The position numbers and the translations under genes were made by a program. A stretch of DNA of 17,575 nucleotides, from NCBI GenBank assembly GCA_003024985.2, contig PXIH01S0079600.1. One strand, written 5' to 3'. The notes under the pieces were generated by a model. That model saw nothing but the letters and a program-made list of their open reading frames with translations. It was not told the DNA's origin and did not search any database. Source of the stretch: Euperipatoides rowelli. Taxonomy: Eukaryota; Onychophora; Udeonychophora; Euonychophora; Peripatopsidae. The first letter of the stretch is position 1, and each line of letters starts with the position of its first letter. Of the stretch, positions 10,379 through 17,575 are shown one piece after another.

Positions 10379-10457
10379 GAAATGAGACACACAAATGATA
10401 AGATTAGACATTTTTTTCCTGTTGTCAACAGGCAAAAAAAATTTTTTTTTTGAGATT

Positions 10458-10480
10458 CACACACACACACACACACACAC
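10458..10480 (+). repeat. CA dinucleotide microsatellite
   Basis: About eleven uninterrupted CA units, continuing as CGCAC after one interruption. Confidence 0.95.
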
Positions 10481-11116
10481 GCACTGAAACAATGATTCTT
10501 TTTGACTTAATTAAAAACAATTCACACCAACCAAAAAAAAAATAAAAGAATGAAAAATAAAATAAAAAAAATAAAATGAAGCAGTTAACAAACGAACTGA
10601 TTCTTCAAATACATCTTTGGAAATTTTCAAGCATTTTTTTAAAAAAAAAAATTACTTCTCTGAACCGCTTACTCGTGATCACTCAGTCCAAATAAATTAT
10701 AGATAAAAAAAATGTATTGCATTATTTTTTTTTTATTTCTGCTTGTAGGGCATATTGCTATCATCATTAATTATGATAGTCATATTTATATATTTATTTA
10801 TTATCACACACAAAATGCCCTAAATTTATCATATTTTTTCATAATTTCTGTACATGATTTTTTTAATATATTCAAATATATTAATACTTAAAAAAATGAA
10901 TAAAATAAAGCCCAAAAGTCATTAATATACATAATTGTGTATCGGCTCTATAGATTTAGTAAATTTAATTTACGAAATTNGTCAAAGTTCGGAATTTTCA
11001 GCCATTATTACCAGGCATGGCAGTTAAAGAATGAAAAAAAAAAAAAAAAGACAGGATTCTTAAATTTGATTTAGCGCTATAAAAAATTTATAGTTTAAAA
11101 TGTGCATTCGGCAAGA

Positions 11117-11138
11117 TTTTTTTTTTTTTTTTTTTTTT
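11117..11138 (+). repeat. T22 homopolymer
   Basis: Twenty-two consecutive T. On the minus strand this reads as a poly(A) tail, but no retrotransposon body was recognised beside it. Confidence 0.85.
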
Positions 11139-13019
11139 AAAAATACCAAACATGATTGATAAAAACTGCCAAAGCTTACAAATTTAAAATAGTGATGAAA
11201 AATTTTAGCAAGAGAAATTATTAGTACCGGTATAAATTTTTTTCTAAGATTTGTAAATATTTTTTTAAAAGTTACAAAAGAAGTAAGTATAGATTCTCCA
11301 CAAATGACTTAAAAAATAAGATTGGTTAAGCTTTGAATTTAAAAAAAAAATTAAATGCAAAATTTCTTTGGATAGTTTTAAAAAAAATTACAAATATAAA
11401 CCAAAATATATTAATAGTAAGGAGTTCCATTCTAATGGGATTTTAAGCAAATTCTATATAAATCAAATTCAATTGTCAACTTTTTTTTATTTTTTATCTC
11501 TAATTTTAACATAGATTTTTAAAAATTTGTCACATTAGATAACCAATTTCCAATTTTTCCCTCTAACATCATCCAACCCTAATTCATTAACCTTAATGAA
11601 AAATCTTGCTCTATTTAGTTTAATCATCTATACATTTTATCTACCGTACTGTAAATTAAAGATTTGAATTTTTTTTTTTCTATATTATTTTATTTTCCAA
11701 TTTTATTTACTGTTTCAAAGTATAATGCGTTCGTTTTGTTATTTACAAAAATATTTGTAAAATTATATAAGAAAAAGAAAATGCCCAGAATGAAATATAC
11801 AGATGGAAAAAAAAAACAAAAAAAAAAAAAACAATAGGCTAACATAATTTATTGCTAACAGCAATCTAGTAAAAGTTGCTAAAGTGAATTTTGATATTTA
11901 AATTTATTCAAGTAGCCTATTGGATTATTGTACTTTAAAATAAAATATTTCCATCAAATTTAATCAATCTAATAGGAATATTTCAATTAAAATATATGCA
12001 TTAACATATTAATTTTACAGAAATTAGTGATAAACACACTTACTGTATATGGCAATTTTTTAAGTCTTTAAAAATTACTAATTTCATGCCATTTTATATT
12101 TTATTCTGTAAAAAAAAATGAATGTACTAATTATTTATATAATGTACAGGGCACTTTAAATTTACTTCCTTATTTTATTATATCGTTGAGCCGATTCTAA
12201 GTTTACTTATTTCTCCAAACATGGAAAAAAAAAGTCTAAAAAATGATAGATATGTAAAGTTTGACTGTAATTCTGGCCCAATGTATTTACTTGGCGACTA
12301 TATATTATAAATTGGAACTACAGTTTGGATTGTTCATTACCGTACTGTAAATATGTTAACTATTTACAGTAGTATTTACTTTGATATCTGACTGGAGTTA
12401 GCACTTACTTCATGTAAGTAATAATTATTGCCTGATCAATATAACCACAAAATTGGTTCAATACTTGCCATTTTTATCTCCAGCTATAAAGTGATTTTAT
12501 AATAATGACAGAAATTTATTTTATGGAATTATCATACTAACAAAAAAAAAAAATTTCTACTCTTGATATATTCATGGTATTATAAAATAAGAATCAAAAA
12601 TAGCCAAAATCAAAACTTATTTTGAAGAATTTTTTTTTATATTACAGGGCAGCTTGTGTGTGAATATATACTATATAATATATATTAAGGGAACAATAAT
12701 TTTGTTTCTTCATAATTCATATTTTGAAGGCAGAACAGGAAAATCCCAATCCCAAAATTAATCAAACAGCTTAAGGAGAGAAAAATTTTTTTTTTTCAGG
12801 AGAGAAAGGAGGGATAAAATGATAAAATTATGCAGCTCATAGAGAAAGAAATATTAAGTTATCTAGCTAGAAACTTAATTAGAATTTATTTATTTTTTAT
12901 TAAAAAAAAATCTATTAATCTTTCAAATATTAGAAAATAAAAATAAATACTAATGAATAATGAAATGGTCATGACCAAGCCAAGAAATAGCTAAATGGAA
13001 TATTGTGTTTAAGTTTTTT

Positions 13020-13152
13020 GGTTGCTTTTGATAACTTTATTGTATTTCTCCCTCCCCACCCTCTCCCCTAAATATAAAATTGTCATTAAACAAACACCAG
13101 AAACCACAACCCTTTCTTCACAAACTTTCACACGAGTCTCATAATCTAATTT
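13020..13152 (-). other. Presumed 3' UTR of the minus-strand gene
   Basis: This is the sequence between the stop codon of the terminal exon (13155-13153) and the expected cleavage zone 10-25 nt beyond the AATAAA signal. The cleavage point is inferred. It contains a purine-rich stretch on the minus strand (GGGGAGAGGGTGGGGAGGG, about 13050-13069), whose role is unknown. Confidence 0.5.
13036..13041 (-). terminator. AATAAA polyadenylation signal
   Basis: The minus strand reads CAATAAAG here, about 112 nt past the stop codon of the exon at 13153-13414. It is the first canonical signal after that stop. TG-rich sequence further along (CTTGGCTTGGTCATG, around 12985-12970) could be the downstream element. 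Confidence 0.6.
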
Positions 13153-13414
13153 TTAATAATAAGCTGAACCATTGTTGCCTGGATACACTGTATTTCGGCC
13201 TTGCGTTCCACGAGCAGCAATGGCAGGAGATCGTGGAGGTTTGTTGTGTGGAAGACAGGAACTGGTGTCCATACTCTCTTCAGATGCTTCAGCAGCTTCG
13301 TCTGTAGCCTCTGCTCCGGCAATGCCCCTGTGGGTAGCAGATCCCATAGTAATTGGCCCCCGAGGGTGAGGATTTACTGAATCATCATAATTAAATTCCA
13401 TACTCTCATCAGGG
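13153..13414 (-). CDS. Terminal coding exon of an unidentified protein (C-terminal 86 codons)
   Basis: The exon encodes the C-terminus of a protein I do not recognise. It opens with one base finishing a split codon, then PDESMEFNYDDSV, and runs open to TAA at 13155-13153. Support for coding is: an acceptor AG directly before it with a pyrimidine-rich tract, a marked rise in GC content, and an AATAAA shortly downstream. Counting from the in-frame Met, residues 1-20 are polar and aromatic, residues 29-47 form an acidic Ala/Glu/Ser tract (GAEATDEAAEASEESMD), residues 50-66 are Pro/Arg/Ala-rich (HNKPPRSPAIAARG), and the end is NTVYPGNNGSAYY. There is no membrane segment or known domain. It looks like a disordered tail, for example of a receptor or a nuclear protein. 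The in-frame Met is probably internal, not the start. An opposing open frame at 13172-13369 is taken as its shadow. Confidence 0.7.
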
Positions 13415-13440
13415 CTATAATCAGAAAAAAATAATTTTTT
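13415..13440 (-). promoter_or_regulatory. 3' splice site (acceptor) for the terminal exon
   Basis: On the minus strand the sequence reads a T-rich tract, then TTATTTTTTTCTGATTATAG, then the exon base C at 13414. The pyrimidine-rich tract and the final TATAG fit a standard spliceosomal acceptor. The exon begins after the second base of a split codon. No matching donor can be assigned inside the window. Confidence 0.65.
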
Positions 13441-14198
13441 TTTTTATCTATATGCTTTAAAATAGGACATTATAAAATTTTAAATTTTAAAAGATTTAAG
13501 AATCATGAGCAACACAAACTATTTAAAAGACTCCATGAATGAATAATAGGGGTACATACTGCAGAAATAGCCTAGATTTCAATTATAGTTTAGTCCTATG
13601 TATAACTTTTCACTTATAAATTCTGAATGATACAATCAATCACTGAAATGCAGTCCACTAACAGCTTCGTTATTCAGAATAAAAGGAGAATTAGTAATGC
13701 CGGGCAATTGAATATTCCAGTTAGTCGCTCACGAGTTAAAAAAATAGCTTTCGTTGATAAAAATATTAGTTTTAATTCAACTTATAGAAAGTAATGTGTT
13801 GTACAGCAAATAAATTTTTAACTTGTTAAATAAACAGATTTAAGAAAATTGATTATCATAGAAATGCTAAATGTCTGTGTGCCCAAACAAAGCGACAGCA
13901 ACGGTTGGTTGATGAAGACATCTTGTAGCTCGAATAATACACCAAATCTATCAATAAGATGAACTCAATGCATTATACATAGACAAGCATTATCCACAAA
14001 ATAATTAAATGAAGATTTAAACTCTCTTCTACAAATTTCTGCAAAAACTGTTAATCAAAGCATGATCCTTCAATTTGCAACTTTTCTGATCATTGTACTT
14101 TGACATGGGATCTGAACACATTACTGTACTGCTTCATTTTGAAATTTTCTGCCCACCAAGTGGTAATATTTAAATCGACATAAAACTATTATCAGAAA
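13441..14198. other. Presumed intronic sequence, nothing recognised
   Basis: AT-rich DNA upstream (in transcript sense) of the minus-strand terminal exon. No further exon with an acceptor, open frame and donor was found. The stretch around 13880-13925 is somewhat GC-richer but has stops in all frames that I checked. Confidence 0.5.
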
Positions 14199-14287
14199 TA
14201 GTGCTGGGCGATTAGTAGAAATTACTAATCGATTAATCAAAATGTAAATAACCACGATTATGCAACTAATCAATTATTAATTTTTAT
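14199..14287 (+). mobile_element. Possible end of a hAT-like element (TAGTGCTGGGCGATTA)
   Basis: The start TAGTGCTGGGCGATTA and the following ACTAATCGATTAATC words resemble terminal regions of hAT-type non-autonomous elements, known from many animals. The match is from memory of the general pattern. No second end (CGCCCAGCACTA) and no 8-bp target duplication of ATCAGAAA (14191-14198) were found, so this is a solitary or truncated end at most. Confidence 0.4.
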
Positions 14288-14300
14288 CCCCCCCCCCCCC
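14288..14300 (+). repeat. C13 homopolymer
   Basis: Thirteen consecutive C, directly after the possible hAT end. It is the longest G or C run in the window. Confidence 0.9.
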
Positions 14301-14794
14301 TCTGCCACCAATCAGTAAGTTTAAATAGTTTTTAAAATAGGCTACTTATAAATATTTTATTTAATATTACTAGCAACAAAATATCTTTTTCTATGTCAAC
14401 ATACTGTAAAATAAATTTATATAGCCTAATTATTTATTGGTTAGGAAGGGGGGAGAGGGAGGGGAAGCAAACAAAGTTTTAAGTTTTGTCTAAAAAAGTC
14501 AACAACCTTCTTTCTGTTAATTCTCCACCCCGACTCCATCCTATTCTCTATAATTTGTAATCTATCCCATTATTATAGAACCTTGGAGTCACAGTTGTTC
14601 TATAAAAATATATCTTGAAAGCCTTTAAAGAAATACATCAGTTTTTGCCTCTAACTCCCAGTAAATCAGAATTATAAAATGAATAACCTGTATCCATTAG
14701 ATGAAAAATAAAAACTATACCTTACCTATCCTCTTATAGTAATAAGTTATTCAGTAGTCTACCTTATGATAAATAGTTTTAGAATAGCCTATGC

Positions 14795-14820
14795 CAGTGG
14801 TGGCTAACCAATGGCACGTG
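14795..14820 (+). repeat. Left terminal inverted repeat of the hAT relic
   Basis: CAGTGGTGGCTAACC at 14795-14809 fits the hAT end pattern, and it stands about 400 nt before a transposase start on the same strand. The GGCACGTGTGCC just inside is nearly palindromic. The matching right repeat was not found. Confidence 0.6.
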
Positions 14821-15103
14821 TGCCAGAGGTGGTACATATGAAAAATTTTCCCGCACGTGAACGATATACAAAGATATTATTTTATGCGCTCAGTTAGATT
14901 TCTTTTTTTTTTCAATGTGTAAAAGCAAAATTTCTGTTCTTTTTAGAATTGTTATTTCACACAATCTAATATTCTGGATAACTTAAGCAATGCGCACAAT
15001 GACATGGTAGCGGTAACAATACGATTGTTTATTGTTTCTATTTATCGTACATTTTTTGTTGCGCGTCCACCAGTAGGCAAATGTTACATTAGTAATTAAT
15101 TCA

Positions 15104-15131
15104 ATTTATTTATTTATTTATGTATTTATAT
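15104..15131 (+). repeat. TTTA tetranucleotide repeat
   Basis: About six units of ATTT/TTTA with one G substitution, lying in the 5' untranslated part of the hAT relic, shortly before the transposase start. Confidence 0.8.
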
Positions 15132-15198
15132 TAGTATTTTTATGAAAAAATCCTTGTTAAAAAATTGTTTGACAAGGTGTTAATAAATTCAACTTAAG

Positions 15199-15511
15199 AT
15201 GGCCAGTGCAAATAAAAAACCCAAATTATCAAAATCAAGTAGCAGAGAGTTTATCAGGTTTATTTAAAAAAAATGCAGAAGACAAAATATTGAAAACTTG
15301 GAATGCCATTCATGAAAAATTTAGCAGCTTAAAAAAACTAATGACAGCTATACTACCAATATTTTCTTCTACATATGCTTGCGAGTCATTATTCTCCGAA
15401 ATAAATTTTATAAAAGACAGTTCAATAAATAGAATGACTGATGAATCAAAATATGAACCAGATATAAACTATTTAGTATCGAAGATACACCAGCAAAAAT
15501 CTCATTACTAA
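15199..15511 (+). pseudogene. hAT transposase remnant: N-terminus joined out of frame to the C-terminal dimerisation domain
   Basis: A strong-context ATG (AAGATGG) at 15199 opens MASANKKPKLSKSSSREF, a Lys/Ser-rich start typical of ZBED/GTF2IRD2-like hAT transposases, and stops at 15265-15267. From about 15240 another frame (one base shifted) runs to TAA at 15509-15511. It carries LKKLMTAILPIFSSTYACES followed by LFSEINFIK and, shortly after, NRMTDE. That is the hallmark C-terminal hAT motif around the CES-F residues (roughly 43-80 of the 101 residues counted from 15206). The zinc finger and the RNase H-like catalytic core, normally several hundred residues, are absent. The apparent start at 15206 is a GTG in the shifted frame and is not a real start. 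The gene cannot make an active transposase. Internal deletion plus frameshift is my inference. Confidence 0.85.
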
Positions 15512-15839
15512 ATATGCATTATTTTACTATTATATGATAAATTATGAGTTTAATTTTTAATTTTATTTGTTATAACTTCATATACAGTATGTGGAATTCA
15601 ATGTTAATTTATAGACTTATTTAAAAAAAATTCTGCAAAACTTAAAATTTCTTGGTTAATTGCATGTTATTTAAAAGATGTACTGTAGCTCTACGTTGGT
15701 ACAAGGAACATCATCTAGTAATAGATAGTCTTCACAATTTTATAAAATATTTTACACACACATTTGTACATACACAACAAATGAAATTATATTACAAAAA
15801 TTAACAAATACATACATGTCCGATACTTAAAAATAAACA
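15512..15839. other. AT-rich stretch after the transposase remnant
   Basis: No gene was seen. TACAGTA and TACTGTA words occur near 15583 and 15681. The 3' part of the hAT element should lie here if it is preserved, but no terminal repeat was recognised. Confidence 0.5.
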
Positions 15840-15944
15840 CTTAGCCGGGTGATCATAGTCTTCTTCATAAGGCTTCCCTCCTCCCTAATTGACCTTATTC
15901 TATCTCAAAAAAGACTATATTTCCATAGACAATTCTAATTTGGG

Positions 15945-15994
15945 GTCTCGGTTAACATCATTCTCGGGTTAGCGTGATTGACATCAGCCGAGAC
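15945..15994. repeat. Inverted repeat GTCTCGG / CCGAGAC
   Basis: Perfect 7-bp arms at 15945-15951 and 15988-15994 enclose a 36-nt spacer that contains further short complementary words (GTTAAC, GGTTAG). This is a potential stem-loop. Confidence 0.6.
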
Positions 15995-16106
15995 GGGGGC
16001 CTGCTTTACTTATGCCACTCACAGGACTGTCTTTATACTTATATTATTAAAAAATAAAAATAGTATGTCGTCCCTAACTAGGCAAAATTGTAAAGCTTGG
16101 CGGTCC

Positions 16107-16173
16107 CATTTATAGCTTCAAAAGAGGACAGTACTGTCTTCCAACGACCGTCTTTGGATACTGGCTATAAATG
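16107..16173. repeat. Nested inverted repeat with 12-bp palindrome inside
   Basis: CATTTATAGC (16107-16116) and GCTATAAATG (16164-16173) are perfect 10-bp inverted arms. Between them lies GACAGTACTGTC (16127-16138 counting from the G of GGACA), itself a perfect palindrome that can extend to 18 bp with one wobble. The inner palindrome is not centred between the outer arms. The function is unknown. Confidence 0.75.
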
Positions 16174-16304
16174 CAACCCTGACTTGGAAATGTCTCTANN
16201 ATCTCCCAGCATTCAGGAAGGATACGTTGCGCAGGCAAGGCACTAACGGGCCCACTGAAATACTGACCACAGACTACGGAGACATGTTCCGGGGATAATC
16301 ACCA

Positions 16305-16480
16305 GGTAAAAGCCACAATTTTATTACTAGTCTCTGAATACACTTGACATACAAATGTTCAAATTAGAATAACTAATTATATCACATTCATATGTAAGTC
16401 TAGTAAACAGAGGCTACCCCAAAATTGCAACCTTTACCGATAAACAGGTTAATTTGTGCCAAGTTAAAGAATCTCTTACA
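16305..16480 (-). mobile_element. Possible LTR of a retrotransposon (minus strand)
   Basis: On the minus strand the segment starts TGTAAGAGATTC at 16480 and ends TTTTACC near 16305, giving weak TGTAA/TTAC(C) terminal complementarity. AATAAA occurs at 16325-16320, close to the end. Directly after it comes TGGTGATTATCCCCGG (16304-16289), which resembles, with about four extra bases, a primer binding site complementary to tRNA-Trp (TGGTGACCCCG), as used by CsRn1/Mag-type Gypsy elements. No second LTR, gag or pol sequence was found, so this is only a candidate solo or truncated LTR. Confidence 0.3.
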
Positions 16481-16620
16481 AGGGCTAGAACCCAGCACAA
16501 ACTAACGAAAAATAAATAGGAAAACTAGCTAAACCCTAATTTACAGAGAAAATAAATGTCAGCCCGGGCCGGATAAATAGGAGCTCAAGAGGAAGAAAGG
16601 GGGACCAACCCTTTATTATC

Positions 16621-16643
16621 CCTGCCCTGATAGAACGGGCAGG
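16621..16643. repeat. Stem-loop CCTGCCC / GGGCAGG
   Basis: Perfect 7-bp GC-rich arms at 16621-16627 and 16637-16643 with a 9-nt loop TGATAGAAC. It is part of the GC-richer patch. Confidence 0.75.
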
Positions 16644-16690
16644 TGCCACCCCTATCACGCGTACCTAAGAAAGGGCCATCTGGAAATATA

Positions 16691-16919
16691 AAATAAAGAT
16701 TACTAAAATAAAAATAGATTAAATAAGCCATTTCAATACTTAGCCTATACACACATAAACAAGCGTCTACTTTAGCAAATCATGGTATTTATTTGCTTTA
16801 AAGAAAAATTAACAAAAAAATCCTTTCCCATCGTGAAAAATTACACTAATTAAATATTTATAAAAGTTACACTTAAAAAAAAGGAATTAAACACTTATAA
16901 AGGTTACACTTTAGAATAA
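16691..16919. other. AT-rich spacer between two GC-richer patches
   Basis: Plain AT-rich sequence with no feature recognised. Confidence 0.6.
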
Positions 16920-17110
16920 AAACATACGCGCCTGGCCAGAAAACTCCACAAAGGGATAGGATGGCAGAGGGATAGATAAAGGGGCTTGGGCAGGGGAAAA
17001 TATTAAAAATTAAGAGGGAAAATTCACAGTTCTTGATTAAAAAGTCTATTGAAGGGGAAATGTGTAGGAAAATACAAGGGATGGGGGTATACAGCACTAA
17101 ATACCCCCAT
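16920..17110. repeat. Second GC-richer patch ending in a perfect hairpin
   Basis: G-rich on the plus strand (AGGGATAGG, GGGGCTTGGGCAGGGG). The minus-strand open frame here (16873-17166) is rich in Pro, Cys, Phe and Ile and shows no recognisable domain; it is probably the complement of G-rich repeat sequence. The patch ends in the hairpin at 17081-17110. Confidence 0.45.
17081..17110. repeat. Perfect 10-bp hairpin ATGGGGGTAT / ATACCCCCAT
   Basis: The arms 17081-17090 and 17101-17110 are exact reverse complements around a 10-nt loop ACAGCACTAA. The G5/C5 pairing makes it thermodynamically strong for this AT-rich region. It is not followed by a T run, so it is not a Pol III or bacterial-type terminator. 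Confidence 0.9.
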
Positions 17111-17575
17111 GGCGTAAAACAGTACAATTGAACATACAGTATCATGATAATTTCAAGTCTTTTCAAATAATAAAAAAAATCACTAGGTAAAAATCTTGAA
17201 TTTTTTATATACTATAGGTTACAAAATATACTTGTATCATATTAAAAAAGGAAAAAGAAATGTCTTTGATAAATACAGTATTTAAAATATACTCAGTGAC
17301 AAATCAAAAATATGAAAAAAAAAAAGGTTAACCTTAAAAATAAAGAACAATCTGCAGAACAAATGGTGACATTTATCCAAAACTAAAAGTCTTGGAAAAA
17401 TAAGAAAAATTGTATATACAAAAATTAAAATTATTTACGCTTTATTTATTTATAGAGAATTATTTATTTAATGTATGAATAACAAAACCTGATCATGATC
17501 AACAGAGACTGATATGAAGCTCAATGCATTATGACTAATAGCAAACATTTTTCTTTTTACATTAGTCCTATGTTG
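17111..17575. other. AT-rich non-coding DNA to window end
   Basis: No gene was seen. A 12-bp perfect palindrome TGATCATGATCA lies at 17490-17501, and TACAGTA words lie near 17136 and 17276. Confidence 0.6.

Larger units (their letters stand above)
9962..13009. other. Very AT-rich non-coding DNA with simple repeats
   Basis: About 3 kb with no plausible coding frame. Its content is dominated by homopolymers and A-rich simple sequence. Notable pieces listed separately are the T16-AC-A18 foldback, the CA microsatellite and a T22 run. A single undetermined base is at 10980. A perfect 10-bp inverted repeat CAATAGGCTA/TAGCCTATTG lies at 11832-11841 and 11913-11922. TACTGTA/TACAGTA words occur near 10250, 11648, 12042, 12345 and 12364. 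Confidence 0.7.
14795..15511 (+). mobile_element. hAT DNA transposon relic, internally deleted, right end missing
   Basis: The left end reads CAGTGGTGGCTAACCAATGG, the CAGnGGTnnnCAAcC pattern typical of hAT terminal inverted repeats. It is followed by GCACGTGTGCC. Inside are a transposase start (15199) and a C-terminal hAT dimerisation region (to 15511). The expected inverted right end (beginning from the transposase side with GGTTAGCCACCACTG) is not visible up to 17575, and the candidate 8-bp target GCCTATGC (14787-14794) is not repeated next to such an end. The element therefore lost its right end or continues beyond the window. I end the feature at the last transposase codon because no true boundary can be seen. 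Confidence 0.75.
15840..16690. repeat. GC-richer patch, probable dispersed repeat of unknown class
   Basis: The base composition rises sharply against both flanks. The patch holds several perfect short stem-loops (15945-15994, 16107-16173, 16621-16643) and two undetermined bases at 16199-16200. Both strands carry frequent stops, so it is not a coding exon. It may combine more than one old element. A possible LTR on the minus strand within it is listed separately. Confidence 0.5.

Noticed and set aside
13172-13369. Plus-strand open frame opposite the terminal exon
   Set aside because: The minus strand has the acceptor, stop codon and polyadenylation signal in the right order; the plus-strand frame is a shadow of the GC-richer exon.
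16873-17166. 97-codon open frame on the minus strand, hydrophobic and Pro-rich
   Set aside because: It runs through a hairpin and a G-rich repeat patch and has no known domain, so it is better explained as repeat sequence.
17490-17501. 12-bp palindrome TGATCATGATCA
   Set aside because: Perfect, but short and made of two overlapping TGATCA words; not beyond chance without further context.
1-17575. CRISPR array, operon, prophage or other prokaryotic system
   Set aside because: No regularly spaced repeats, no tightly packed open frames and no ribosome binding sites; the sequence has eukaryotic splicing and polyadenylation signals.

Overview
The window is AT-rich, non-coding animal DNA with one convincing gene fragment. 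The signs of a eukaryotic (metazoan, probably invertebrate) nuclear genome are: a GT-AG type acceptor feeding a coding exon, a polyadenylation signal, relics of hAT-type DNA transposons, a tRNA-derived SINE-like segment, long A/T homopolymers and a CA microsatellite. A crustacean origin is my impression from the style of the repeats (frequent TACTGTA/TACAGTA words, short GC-richer repeat patches in AT-rich DNA); I cannot demonstrate it from sequence alone. Isolated N characters at 10980 and 16199-16200 mark an assembled draft.

Layout. Positions 1-13000 hold no gene I can support. This part contains a dispersed repeat present twice in inverted orientation (691-1020 and 8112-8405), the first copy carrying a perfect 29-bp hairpin. 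It also holds two diverged direct repeat units (3820-4012), a 16-bp palindrome (4640-4655), a SINE-like segment with a Pol III B box (7683-7800), several foldbacks (8852-8903, 8961-9034, 9871-9961) and many homopolymer tracts. At 13153-13414 on the minus strand is the last coding exon of a protein gene I could not name, with an acceptor at 13415-13440, a roughly 130-nt 3' UTR and an AATAAA signal at 13036-13041. The gene is transcribed right to left, so its upstream exons lie beyond 13414, probably past the right edge, and 13415-17575 is then likely its intron. Inside that presumed intron are a possible hAT end (14199), a clear internally deleted hAT transposon relic (14795 to about 15511), and a GC-richer repeat patch (about 15840-16690 and 16920-17110) with several perfect stem-loops and a possible LTR on the minus strand.

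How parts work together: apart from the exon, its 3' UTR and its splice site, nothing here forms an operon or pathway. I see no evidence of a new multi-gene system. The most interesting points are the hairpin apparently created inside one copy of a repeat family (template-switch candidate), the long foldback at 9871-9961, the enrichment of TACTGTA/TACAGTA words, and the hAT relic that keeps both the start of its transposase and the C-terminal dimerisation motif.
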